From Clostridia bacterium (GTDB lineage Bacteria > Bacillota > Clostridia > Christensenellales > CAG-138): DNA of 64,000 nucleotides. Below the pieces are notes generated by a model, which worked only from the letters and a program-made list of their open reading frames with translations, was not told the origin of the DNA and did not search any database. Position 1 is the stretch's first letter. Every line of letters begins with the position of its first letter. A program made the translations under genes and the position numbers. The stretch lies in the NCBI GenBank assembly GCA_017509785.1, contig JAFWOT010000008.1:1-64000 (forward strand), given 5' to 3'. Below, one piece after another: positions 1 to 7,997 of this stretch.

Positions 1-1
1 C

Positions 2-271
2 TGCTCCACCGTCAACGGCGAGCACACCTTCAAGGTGACCGTTACCGATGCGGACGTCTACCTCGTACTCGTCGTACGCGGCGACGTCACCTTCGACGGC
101 AGGGTAAGGGCTCTCGACGCGACCAGGGTCAACCAGGCCGCCGTCGGCAACTCCACGCTGACCGCTCTCCAGATCTTCGCCGCCGACCTTAACCGCGATG
201 GCATCATCAAGGCGATCGACGCTACCAAGGTAAAGCAGGTTGCTGTAGGGAATCAGACTTACACGTGGTAA
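2..271 (+). CDS. C-terminal end of a secreted dockerin-type protein (5' end outside window)
   Basis: The reading frame is open from the first bases of the window and stops at 271, so only about 89 residues are seen. They hold two EF-hand-like dockerin repeats: GDVTFDGRVRALDATRVNQ and, about 37 residues on, ADLNRDGIIKAIDATKVKQ. Dockerins bind cohesins on scaffoldins in a calcium-dependent way. Both loops are degenerate for type I: the first has Thr at loop position 3, and Arg or Lys sits at position 9 where Asp/Asn is usual. The catalytic part lies outside the window, so the activity is unknown. This dockerin differs clearly from the others in the window. Confidence 0.75.
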   Translation, partial: CSTVNGEHTFKVTVTDADVYLVLVVRGDVTFDGRVRALDATRVNQAAVGNSTLTALQIFAADLNRDGIIKAIDATKVKQVAVGNQTYTW

Positions 272-361
272 ACAAAGAGACGCCAAAGGAAGACTTGCAA
301 GGGTATTTTCTTCCCTCGTTCTTGGTACGTTTGCGCTATTATGTTTTTTTACGAGCTGATT

Positions 362-444
362 CGAACTCTCAATTTGCACAGCAATGCAGTAGTTCCGTCA
401 ATCAAACAACTTCGGTCAGCAGATACGACGGAACTCGGAGTTCG
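362..444. repeat. Nested inverted repeat with tRNA T-arm-like outer arms
   Basis: Outer arms are CGAACTC (362-368) and GAGTTCG (438-444). Inner arms are AGTTCCGTC (391-399) and GACGGAACT (427-435), a perfect 9-bp pair. On the minus strand the left end reads GAGAGTTCGAATC, identical to the T-arm and loop of the tRNA-Ser gene at 28092-28181. A similar nested structure with the same outer arms lies at about 27794-27880. Confidence 0.5.
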
Positions 445-540
445 TAAATCTCACTGCTTAGATTACAAAAAACCTTGAAGCATTGAACTTTTGGGTAATC
501 AAGAATTTGTGGAGCTTTTTGAGACTATTCCTTTTTCAAG

Positions 541-576
541 AAAATCGGCGCGGTCGGAAAACGCGCCGGTTTTTTC
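541..576 (+). terminator. Intrinsic terminator
   Basis: CGGCGCG (546-552) pairs with CGCGCCG (562-568) and is followed by GG and a run of six T. It lies 270 bp after the dockerin stop and ahead of the aldo/keto reductase promoter. Confidence 0.7.
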
Positions 577-651
577 TAAGCTCCGTCCCGATCGATCCCC
601 GCGCTTGATTTCTCCCGGAAGTTATTGACGCGATCCGCAGCTTTTTTTCAT

Positions 652-680
652 TTGAAACGGTGCGCGCCGTATGGTATAAT
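652..680 (+). promoter_or_regulatory. Sigma-A-type promoter of the aldo/keto reductase
   Basis: TTGAAA (652-657), 17-bp spacer, TATAAT (675-680). It implies an untranslated leader of roughly 105 nt before the start codon at 792. Confidence 0.7.
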
Positions 681-791
681 CATCATGGTTACATGATCAA
701 AAGGGTTCGACGCTTTATTGGACCGGCTGCGAAACCGGCGCTTATGCCGTTCGAAAAACAGCGGGCGGATCAATGCCAAGGAGGAATAACG

Positions 792-1925
792 ATGATCTAC
801 AATGACTTTCAGGACGTCCGTCTTTCCGCACTGGGATTCGGCGCCATGCGCCTTCCGGTGATCGGGGGCGATGACAGCCGGATCGATGAAGCTGCGGCGC
901 TGCGCATGGTCGATACGGCTATGGCGAACGGCATCAATTATTATGATACGGCATGGGGATATCACGGTGGGAACTCCGAGCTTGTCATGGGCAAAGCCCT
1001 TGCGCGCTATCCGCGGGAAAGCTTTTACCTGGCAACCAAGTTCCCCGGCTACGATCCCTCCAACTGGAGCAAGGTCGAAGAGATCTTCGAGACTCAGCTG
1101 AAGAAGCTGAACGTCGAATACTTCGATTTTTACCTGTTCCACAACGTCTGTGAAATGAACATCGACGCTTATCTGGACGATGAAAAATATCACATCTACA
1201 GCTATCTGATGGAGCAGAAGCGCAGCGGCCGCATCAAGCATCTGGGGTTCTCCTGCCATGGGAGCATATCTGTTCTCAAACGCTTCCTGGACGCCTACGG
1301 CAGGGATATGGAATTCTGCCAGCTTCAGCTGAACTATCTGGACTGGACCTTCCAGCACGGTAAGGAAAAAACGGAGATGCTGGGCGAGATGGGTATTCCC
1401 GTTTGGGTGATGGAGCCCCTGCGCGGCGGCAAGCTGGCCGGACTTGCCCCGCAGTATGAAGCGGAGCTGAAAGCGCTGCGCCCCGATGAAGAGATCGCCG
1501 CGTGGGCTTTCCGCTTTTTGCGGAGCGTTCCCGGCGTGACGATGATACTCTCCGGCATGTCAAACCGGGAGCAGCTTGAGAAAAACCTTGCAACCTTCGC
1601 GGAGGACCGTAAGCTGAACGAGACCGAGATGCAGGCTTTGCTTGGCATTTCGGAGAAGATGCTCTCCGCCGGCACGGTGCCCTGCACGGCCTGCCATTAC
1701 TGCGTCAGCCATTGCCCGATGGGCCTGGACATTCCGCATTTGCTGTCCCTTTACAACGAGCACGCGTATACCGGCGGCGGGTTCATCGCGCCCATGGCGC
1801 TGAGCGCACTGCCTCCCGAGAAGCAGCCGTCCGCCTGCCTGAAATGCCGTTCCTGCGAGCAGGTTTGTCCTCAGCAGATCAAAATATCAGAGGTGCTGGC
1901 GGATTTTTCCGAAAAGCTCGGATAA
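792..1925 (+). CDS. Aldo/keto reductase with C-terminal ferredoxin domain
   Basis: NAD(P)H-dependent reductase of the aldo/keto superfamily; 377 residues. The TIM-barrel part (about 1-285) carries the catalytic-type motifs NYYDTAWGY, a Lys in FYLATKFPG and a His in FYLFHNV. The C-terminus (about 295-377) has two cysteine clusters, CTACHYCVSHCP and CLKCRSCEQVCP, typical of a 2[4Fe-4S] module. This two-part architecture is common in anaerobes, where the Fe-S part probably links the enzyme to electron carriers. The natural substrate cannot be told. The frame is open further upstream, but ATG 792 follows AAGGAGGAATAACG and begins the conserved barrel, so I chose it. Monocistronic by appearance. 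Confidence 0.88.
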   Translation: MIYNDFQDVRLSALGFGAMRLPVIGGDDSRIDEAAALRMVDTAMANGINYYDTAWGYHGGNSELVMGKALARYPRESFYLATKFPGYDPSNWSKVEEIFETQLKKLNVEYFDFYLFHNVCEMNIDAYLDDEKYHIYSYLMEQKRSGRIKHLGFSCHGSISVLKRFLDAYGRDMEFCQLQLNYLDWTFQHGKEKTEMLGEMGIPVWVMEPLRGGKLAGLAPQYEAELKALRPDEEIAAWAFRFLRSVPGVTMILSGMSNREQLEKNLATFAEDRKLNETEMQALLGISEKMLSAGTVPCTACHYCVSHCPMGLDIPHLLSLYNEHAYTGGGFIAPMALSALPPEKQPSACLKCRSCEQVCPQQIKISEVLADFSEKLG

Positions 1926-2063
1926 TGAGATCGCCTGAATAAAGCCCGGTTGGTTCGTCCGGAATTATCCGGGCATGAATCGGCTTCAAACCGGACGGTA
2001 TCGGAGCCGAAACACAACGCCAAAGAGGGATCGCTGTACGATTATTCGGAAAGGGATCGGGGT

Positions 2064-2261
2064 GTGAAAAAGAAAACCGCTCACTGGATACGGAGAACGC
2101 ATCTGTTCCGCAAGGATGAGTACGAATGCTCAGCCTGCGGCTTCTGTGCCGACAAACCGTATAAGACCTGTCCGCACTGCGGCCTGCCGATGAAAGGCTC
2201 CGAGTACGATCCTTACTGGGTGGACGAGATGGCGATATTCGACGACATTTTCGGTGACTGA
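2064..2261 (+). CDS. Small zinc-ribbon protein, GTG start
   Basis: A 65-residue protein beginning VKKKTAHWIRRTHLFRKD. It contains two CxxC knuckles, CSAC and CPHC (plus a further Cys in GFCAD), in a layout that suggests a zinc ribbon, followed by an acidic tail ending DDIFGD. Similar short proteins occur in many Clostridia, often near phage-derived or accessory genes; their role is unknown to me. The frame runs upstream to an ATG at 1950, but that part has no similarity or ribosome binding site; GTG 2064 follows a purine-rich GGATCGGG and starts the basic N-terminus usual for this family. Could be a regulator or an RNA-binding protein. Confidence 0.6.
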   Translation: MKKKTAHWIRRTHLFRKDEYECSACGFCADKPYKTCPHCGLPMKGSEYDPYWVDEMAIFDDIFGD

Positions 2262-2374
2262 ACCTTGAATTGTGTTGAAGCAACACACATCGGACGCGAG
2301 TACGGCGAGTACGACGAAGATCATGCGGAATATGCAATGATACCACAAAACCCGCTGACGGAGGAGAACGCGCA

Positions 2375-2953
2375 ATGATCATCGAACCATTCGAATTTGA
2401 GATGAAGGACGGCAGGACGGCGCTGATCCGCAGCCCCAATTACGGGGACGTGCCCGGCCTGATAGAATACCTGCGCGTTTCCGCGGGGGAGACGGAGTTC
2501 CTGATCCGATACCCCGAGGAATGCGGCAAATACACGGAGGCCGCGGAGCGCGCCTTTGTTGACCGGGTCAACGCATCCGGTTCTGAGGCGATGCTGACGG
2601 CCATAGTCGAAGGCAGGGTCGTCGGCACCTGCCAGGTGCTTTGGAGCGGGAGCATAAAGACGAGGCACCGCGCGCAGGTCGCCATAGCTATACTGCGCGA
2701 TTGCTGGGGTCAGGGGCTGGGAAGACGGCTCATGCTCGAGCTTATCAGGATCGCGGAGGAGAACGAGGATATCATCCAGATGGAACTGGATTTCGTCGAG
2801 GGCAACTCCCGGGCGAGAGCCCTTTATGAGAGCTTGGGCTTCAGGATAACGGGCGTGAAGCCCAACGCCATAAGGCTGAAGGACGGCACGCTTCTCAACG
2901 AATACTCCATGGTGAAGGTCCTCCGACCGGGAGCGGGGACGGGGGAGAGATGA
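2375..2953 (+). CDS. GNAT-family N-acetyltransferase
   Basis: 192-residue acetyl-CoA-dependent acetyltransferase. The core motif for coenzyme A binding is RDCWGQGLGRRLM (Q/RxxGxG/A type) at about residues 109-121, followed by the usual C-terminal segment GNSRARALYESLGF. Start ATG 2375 is preceded by GGAGGAG at good spacing. Its last codon overlaps the start of the radical SAM gene by 4 bp (ATGA), so the two are translationally coupled and probably act in one process. The acceptor substrate is unknown. Confidence 0.88.
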   Translation: MIIEPFEFEMKDGRTALIRSPNYGDVPGLIEYLRVSAGETEFLIRYPEECGKYTEAAERAFVDRVNASGSEAMLTAIVEGRVVGTCQVLWSGSIKTRHRAQVAIAILRDCWGQGLGRRLMLELIRIAEENEDIIQMELDFVEGNSRARALYESLGFRITGVKPNAIRLKDGTLLNEYSMVKVLRPGAGTGER

Positions 2954-4005
2954 ACGCGAATTTCGATCTGCTGGTTTCCGGCTGCAATACCCGGTGCGCA
3001 CACTGCTACGTGAATGGCGGGCCGGGAGGCCTGATGCGCACGGAGGACGCGCTCTTCTGCATCGACTGGCTCGATGAGCTCGCGTCGCTCCTTCCGTTTG
3101 AGGCGAGCTTCACCCTTGACAACGAGCCGATGAACCATCCCGATATAGCCCTCATAGTTAAAAAGGCCGCGTCTGTCGGGCATATCGAATACTTCCATCA
3201 CGGGATGACGAGCGGCATCGCCCTCATGCGGAGACCGGACCGCGAGGAGGTCCTCCGCACATATCTGGAATGCGGCTTCCGGGAATTCGGCATAACCGTC
3301 CACGGGAACGCCGCCCATCATGACGGCATAGTCCGCCGGGAGGGCGCGTACCGCCTTGCCTGCGAAGCGGCGGCTTTAGCTAAGAACGTGGGAGCGGAGG
3401 TGTCCGTCTCGCTGATGTTCAACCGCTTTTTCGCGGAGGACGCCGATGATATCGACGGGCTTACAGAAAGGCTCGCCCCGTCTTACGTCTGGTTTGCGAT
3501 ACCGAACTACACCCCGCACGTGAACATGCCGGGTTACGAAGGATACCGGGGAACGGAGGCGGACCTCGAAGCACTTTCGCCCATGCTCGAAAAATGGGGC
3601 GTTAATGCGGAAGCGCTCTTAAAGGAAGCCCGCACCGTCGCCCGACTTCGGGAGGAGCTTATCGCGGTGCTCGATCCGGCGGAGCTCTTCGCCCGCCCCC
3701 AGGAGGAGCTCTACCTGAGCATCCGTCAAAACGGGGATCTTTACGTCGGGAACACGGGCGCGGAGACGGAACTCCTCGGCAATATAAGGGCTCTTGACCC
3801 CGCCGCGGCTGCCGGGCGCATAGCGCGCCTCCCCGGGAACCGCGACTTCGGCGCCTTCTATGAGGCCGACCGCATCCCCGGGCGGGAGACGCTCGTTTCC
3901 GCGGCGGAGAGGCTCCCCGGGGAGTTGCTTTACAGCGATCTGCCAAGCGCCCTCTATCGCGTGCTGGCGGAGCTCGGCATCCCGACGCGAATAATAAAAC
4001 CGTGA
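2950..4005 (+). CDS. Radical SAM protein
   Basis: 351-residue protein with the radical SAM signature CNTRCAHC (Cys12, Cys16, Cys19), which would hold the [4Fe-4S] cluster that cleaves S-adenosylmethionine. Later barrel strands are visible (SFTLDNEPMNHPDI, FGITVHGN, VSVSLMFN). The C-terminal third has the SPASM-like phrase LYLSIRQNGDLYVGNTG but no cysteines, so no auxiliary cluster is expected. It starts inside the acetyltransferase stop codon (ATGA overlap). Substrate unknown; no small precursor peptide gene is evident next to it. It is followed by a terminator shared with the convergent permease gene. Confidence 0.85.
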   Translation: MNANFDLLVSGCNTRCAHCYVNGGPGGLMRTEDALFCIDWLDELASLLPFEASFTLDNEPMNHPDIALIVKKAASVGHIEYFHHGMTSGIALMRRPDREEVLRTYLECGFREFGITVHGNAAHHDGIVRREGAYRLACEAAALAKNVGAEVSVSLMFNRFFAEDADDIDGLTERLAPSYVWFAIPNYTPHVNMPGYEGYRGTEADLEALSPMLEKWGVNAEALLKEARTVARLREELIAVLDPAELFARPQEELYLSIRQNGDLYVGNTGAETELLGNIRALDPAAAAGRIARLPGNRDFGAFYEADRIPGRETLVSAAERLPGELLYSDLPSALYRVLAELGIPTRIIKP

Positions 4006-4016
4006 CCGCATAACGA

Positions 4017-4043
4017 AACGGCGCCCGATCGGACGCCGTTTTT
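4017..4043. terminator. Terminator between convergent genes
   Basis: AACGGCG (4017-4023) pairs with CGCCGTT (4034-4040), with a self-complementary loop and five T on the + strand. It lies between the stops of the radical SAM gene (+) and the permease gene (-); the minus strand also offers a short T run. Confidence 0.7.
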
Positions 4044-4056
4044 CATGCTTTTTCGC

Positions 4057-7000
4057 TCATTCTTCCCGCAGGTTTTCAAGCTGTTTCCCGCGGAGGGCCG
4101 CGATGAGCCCTATCGCGCAGGAGGCGCACCAGATGAACACGAACGCCCCGCAGAGGGCGAGCGAGACCGCCTGCCACGCTCCGCTTATCAGGCGCGAGAC
4201 AATGAGCCCGAAGCCGACTCCGGCTGCGCAGAGCAGCGCCTGCTCGCAGAAGAAGTTCAGGAATATCCTCGGCCTCTGCGTGCCGAGGGCGCGCATGTCC
4301 GTTATCTCCTGTCTGCGCGAATGAGTGAGCAGCCACGCGAGCGCCGCGCCTATCATGAACGCCGCGGCATAGAGGCTGTAATAGAGCGCCGAGACGTACT
4401 GGATCTGCCTCTGCATGGAGTGCGTGGTGTTGAGGAATACCGCGTCGTCGATGACGGCGTAATTCTTCAGCCTGTCGCCGGAGCGCACCCAGGTATAGCC
4501 GCTCTCCGCAAGCGCGTCGCGCAGGGCGTCAATGCGGGAATTGTCTTTAAGGCGGAACGTGAAGCTGCTCAAAGACTGCTCCGGCCGCGTAAATTCATAG
4601 GAATGCCCATCGATTTCGACCGTGCCGTGATCCTCCTCAAAGCCTTCGAGCTGCCACGAGATATTCGTGTCGAGCGTCGGCCTTTCGGCGTCCTCCGGCG
4701 CGGGTACGAAATCCATACCGATCTCATATTCCTCATACGGATTTCGGCCTGAGATTTGAAGATACGGGGTGAGCGGAATGTACACTGTTTTCGAGGTGGA
4801 GGGCGAAATGTAACTCGCCGCGACCTTAAAGAGCGCGTGCCCCAGATACAAGCCTCCTCTGGCGTCCTTTTGGCTCGTGAGCAGCATTACGGCGTCGCCG
4901 AGGCGTATGCCGTGTTCGCGCATCGCGGCCTCGCTCATGGCGCAGACGGGGCCCATATATTTGAGCGAGAACGAATCCTCATACCCTTCGAGCCAGGTGA
5001 TCTCCGGCTCGGAGGAGCGGAACTGCGGGCTCCTTTCGACCGAGGGGGTGGAGACGAGCGGCCTGTCGCGCATGACGCTCATCCCAAGCGATTCATACGC
5101 GAATTCCGATGCGGGAAGGCTGAGATCCAATTCCTTTTTCTCGCCCTCGGCGGTGATCCCGACGCCGAGAACGGTGCAGCCGCCGAGGTTGTACGTGGCG
5201 CAGAAACGCTCCGCCTCGCCGCTTTCGATGAGCCTTATCATGGGCGTGGGGTGCAGGAGCAGCTTGTCGGCGCTCCGCCCGTAAAAGTCGGTCGCGTAAC
5301 CGGAGATCACCGCCGACGATTTATATTCCTCAAGCTGGGCACGATAGCCGTCCAGCGAGGAGGTCAATCGCCCGAAGAACAGAGCGGCGGCGGCGCAGAC
5401 GGCAAGCACCGCAAGGGTCCTGACGAGCCCTCTTCTTATAGAAAGCACGGAGTATTTGAGCGGCCCGGAAAGCTTCGAGGTGCCCCCGCGAAGCACGGGA
5501 GCCGCGTGTTTTTTCGGGAGCCTCTTCCGGCGTTTTTCCTTTATGGCCGAAAGCGCGAAGCAGAGCGTGAAAACCGCGGTGCCGAGCAGCAGCGTCCCCG
5601 CGGCGGCGGCATAAACGCCGGGGCCCGATTTCGGCGCGAATTCGAGCGTGCGCGTTTCCGCGAGCCTCGTGTACGAGAAGCGCAGATCCTGCTCCGCGAA
5701 CTGAGTTGCGAACCTCTGCATAAGGGCGAACACGCGCCCCTCTATGAGGCGGCTTATCACGCAGCCGAGAAGCGCGGCGACGAGCGCAATGATGAGCGCG
5801 GCGCTTATGAAATAGACGCAGATGCGGCGTTTGCCTGCGCCGAGCTTATCCATCGTCTGCGCCGTTTCGCGCTGCCGCGTGACGAATATGTGGCTCTGCA
5901 GTATCAGCGTGACGAGCGTCAGCAGAAGGCTCACGGCAAGGAAGATCATCGAGATGAACTGCAGCTCCTTTATGGGTTCCGTCGCCGCCGAATAGCCCTG
6001 ATCGTAGATGGTTACGCGGAAGCCCGCTTCGGTCAGAGGGGCGGACGCCGCGAGGAAGTCGGAAACCTTTCGGTTTTCAAGCAGGAAGCGCCCGAGCGAA
6101 TAGCCCGTGACGGGAGTGAATCCGCGGCTTCTGGCTCCGGGAAGGAATATCTGGTAGGGGTAATTCTCAACGTCGGCGAATATGCCGATTATCTCATACT
6201 CTCCGGAATCGACTTCCAGAAGCTTCGACGGGTCGTAGATATCGGCCTTGGAGGTGTAAATACTCATATCGAGCTTGTCGCCCACGTCCAGATCCAGCAG
6301 GCCGGTTATCTTGCTCGAAACTATGCACACCTTCGCGCCCGAGGCGTACTCCTCCTCCGTGAAGAGGCGGCCTCCCTTTTTGACTCGCATAATTCCCAGA
6401 TGGAAGGGTATCGTATCCTCGATGGAGTCGGTGTATGTCACACGGCAGCCGTTGTTCTGTACGTTCAGTATTTTGGCGAGGCGGACGAACGGATCGTCGT
6501 CCGAAAGTTCGATCCCGTCGGTGCGCTCGAAGAAGGGCGTGGTCACTATACTGCCCTCGTCCTCAAAGGATATCTCCTCCGCCATGACAAGGTCGGCGGA
6601 GGAGAACCCGCTGGTCAGCCAGCCGGCGATAAGGTAGTGCCCGCCTGTCTCAAGATCCACATTCTGACCGAGAATGTATGTCACGGAGCCGCCTCCGCCG
6701 ATGCTTATGCTCGAGCCCACGCCCGAGCCCTGATCTCCGGTCTCCCCGGAGGGAGACTCGGTCGGCAGCAGGTCTTCGACTTCGCTTTCATCCAATGCGG
6801 TCGCAAACTCCACCTGAACGAGCTTGTCCTGCATATTGCGCACGGAGTATAAAGAGCGGGAGACGATGGCGTTATATACCCCCAATTGATCGTCAAAACC
6901 CAATATGCTGACCTCAAGCACGCAGGCCTTCGGGTTGTAAACGCTCCCGTCGCGGCGGAAGAGGCCTTCGACTATGGAAAGACAGCTCTCGTCCGGCTCG

Positions 7001-7296
7001 AACCCGAGCACGGCGTCATGGGAAAGGAGCCGGGAAAGCTCCTCCGAATGCGCCTCCATCGCCGCGGGAACGGCCTCGTCCCAGACGGTCCGGTCGGGGT
7101 ACTGCTCCCCCATGAACTCTATCTCCGCGACCGTGTGAAAATACTCCTCCGCGCTGTGAAGATATCCCGTTACCGCGCCCAGTATGCAGAACGAGACGCA
7201 TAAAAGCACTGAAAGCCCCGTAAGGAGCACCGTGAAAAGCGCCGTTTTAAGGGGCGTCCTGACGATCGATCTTATGCCGTTTGCGATTGACTGCAT
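4057..7296 (-). CDS. Very large FtsX/MacB-type ABC transporter permease, no ATPase next to it
   Basis: 1079-residue membrane protein of the FtsX-like permease type. A first membrane helix at about 15-40 is followed by a large extracytoplasmic region; four helices follow (about 430-460, 480-505, 555-585, 615-640), then a second large extracytoplasmic domain, and three C-terminal helices (about 975-1070). This is a duplicated FtsX arrangement as in exporters of lipoproteins, peptides or lipids. Such permeases need a MacB/LolD-type ATPase, but none flanks this gene; the only one in the window is at 30910-31599 with its own permeases. Strong ribosome binding site AGGAGGTA before ATG 7296. Substrate unknown. 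Confidence 0.8.
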   Translation of the reverse strand: MQSIANGIRSIVRTPLKTALFTVLLTGLSVLLCVSFCILGAVTGYLHSAEEYFHTVAEIEFMGEQYPDRTVWDEAVPAAMEAHSEELSRLLSHDAVLGFEPDESCLSIVEGLFRRDGSVYNPKACVLEVSILGFDDQLGVYNAIVSRSLYSVRNMQDKLVQVEFATALDESEVEDLLPTESPSGETGDQGSGVGSSISIGGGGSVTYILGQNVDLETGGHYLIAGWLTSGFSSADLVMAEEISFEDEGSIVTTPFFERTDGIELSDDDPFVRLAKILNVQNNGCRVTYTDSIEDTIPFHLGIMRVKKGGRLFTEEEYASGAKVCIVSSKITGLLDLDVGDKLDMSIYTSKADIYDPSKLLEVDSGEYEIIGIFADVENYPYQIFLPGARSRGFTPVTGYSLGRFLLENRKVSDFLAASAPLTEAGFRVTIYDQGYSAATEPIKELQFISMIFLAVSLLLTLVTLILQSHIFVTRQRETAQTMDKLGAGKRRICVYFISAALIIALVAALLGCVISRLIEGRVFALMQRFATQFAEQDLRFSYTRLAETRTLEFAPKSGPGVYAAAAGTLLLGTAVFTLCFALSAIKEKRRKRLPKKHAAPVLRGGTSKLSGPLKYSVLSIRRGLVRTLAVLAVCAAAALFFGRLTSSLDGYRAQLEEYKSSAVISGYATDFYGRSADKLLLHPTPMIRLIESGEAERFCATYNLGGCTVLGVGITAEGEKKELDLSLPASEFAYESLGMSVMRDRPLVSTPSVERSPQFRSSEPEITWLEGYEDSFSLKYMGPVCAMSEAAMREHGIRLGDAVMLLTSQKDARGGLYLGHALFKVAASYISPSTSKTVYIPLTPYLQISGRNPYEEYEIGMDFVPAPEDAERPTLDTNISWQLEGFEEDHGTVEIDGHSYEFTRPEQSLSSFTFRLKDNSRIDALRDALAESGYTWVRSGDRLKNYAVIDDAVFLNTTHSMQRQIQYVSALYYSLYAAAFMIGAALAWLLTHSRRQEITDMRALGTQRPRIFLNFFCEQALLCAAGVGFGLIVSRLISGAWQAVSLALCGAFVFIWCASCAIGLIAALRGKQLENLREE

Positions 7297-7398
7297 GCCG
7301 TACCTCCTGCCTTGGGCGATCCAGCCGCCTCTAAGAATAAAGACGCAAATGCCGACCGGGGTGTGACGGATAATTTAAATATATTATTCGGAGGCTTA

Positions 7399-7431
7399 TA
7401 AAAAGAGCGACCCAAATAAACGGGCCGCCCG
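7399..7431 (-). terminator. Intrinsic terminator after the YegP-like gene
   Basis: Read on the minus strand: GCGGCCCG, loop TTTATT, TGGGTCGC (two G-U pairs), then TCTTTTT. It sits 29 bp after the stop at 7460. Confidence 0.65.
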
Positions 7432-7459
7432 TGTTGATCCGCTCAGATCCCGATAAGGA

Positions 7460-7828
7460 TCAGTCGACTTTTTCGATGGGGGAATCGGCGTTCCTCTTTA
7501 CGGAGTCGATGCCGTTGAGGCAGCTCTTCATGGCCTTATATCCCTCGCTCGTGGCGATGATCTCGCCGTTGCGGGCCTTCAGGCGGAAACGGAACTCGCC
7601 GGCCTTGTCGGTGTAGATCTCGAACTTGGGGTGCTTCTCCTTGGCGAAGCCCTCGACGGTCTGATCCTCGATGTTGGCGATGGGGGCGTTATTCATGACG
7701 CTCGCGATGCCCTTGCGGCAGGAAGCCTCGGCCTTGTAGACCTCGCTCGTGGCGATGATCTCGCCGTTGGTGGCCTTGAGATCGAACTTGATGCCGGTGT
7801 TGGTGTTCTTGATTATATACTTACCCAT
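7460..7828 (-). CDS. YegP/DUF1508-family protein, two repeats
   Basis: 122-residue soluble protein made of two tandem DUF1508 (YegP) repeats: one at about 3-48 (KYIIKNTNTGIKFDLKATNG, then EIIATSEVY) and one at about 68-115 (KFEIYTDKAGEFRFRLKARNG, then EIIATSEGY). The family is widespread, its biochemical role unknown. It has its own promoter (7858-7886) and terminator, so it is expressed as a single gene. Start ATG 7828 is preceded by AAGGAGGAATCACAT, a strong ribosome binding site. Confidence 0.9.
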   Translation of the reverse strand: MGKYIIKNTNTGIKFDLKATNGEIIATSEVYKAEASCRKGIASVMNNAPIANIEDQTVEGFAKEKHPKFEIYTDKAGEFRFRLKARNGEIIATSEGYKAMKSCLNGIDSVKRNADSPIEKVD

Positions 7829-7857
7829 ATGTGATTCCTCCTTGATAGGCTGTATCT

Positions 7858-7886
7858 AATATACAACATTTCTCCCGCTTTTTCAA
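7858..7886 (-). promoter_or_regulatory. Promoter of the YegP-like gene
   Basis: Minus strand TTGAAA (7886-7881), 17-bp spacer, TATATT (7863-7858). Confidence 0.65.
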
Positions 7887-7937
7887 TAGGCAATCGAAAT
7901 TTTAATTTTTCGGGCTCGCGGGGCCCCGCCGCCCGTC

Positions 7938-7966
7938 TTGAAATGGCGTGTGCGCTGTGGTACAAT
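7938..7966 (+). promoter_or_regulatory. Promoter of the PAP2-corA unit
   Basis: TTGAAA (7938-7943), 17-bp spacer, TACAAT (7961-7966), about 25 nt before the ribosome binding site of the PAP2 gene. Confidence 0.7.
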
Positions 7967-7997
7967 ATACTCCACAGCAATCACGGAGGTAACGATA

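Larger units (their letters stand above)
272..791. other. Intergenic region, 520 bp, no gene
   Basis: I see no convincing gene here. The only open frame just after the dockerin stop (265-447) has no ribosome binding site and no recognisable domain. The stretch holds a nested inverted repeat (362-444), an intrinsic terminator (541-576) and the promoter of the next gene (652-680). It looks AT-richer than its surroundings. Confidence 0.6.

Noticed and set aside
265-447. Open frame overlapping the end of the dockerin gene
   Set aside because: No ribosome binding site, runs through inverted repeats with tRNA-like sequence, and has no recognisable protein features.
4756-6852. 698-codon plus-strand frame opposite the large permease
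   Set aside because: The minus strand gives clear membrane helices and an FtsX layout with a strong ribosome binding site; the plus frame has no membrane or domain pattern.
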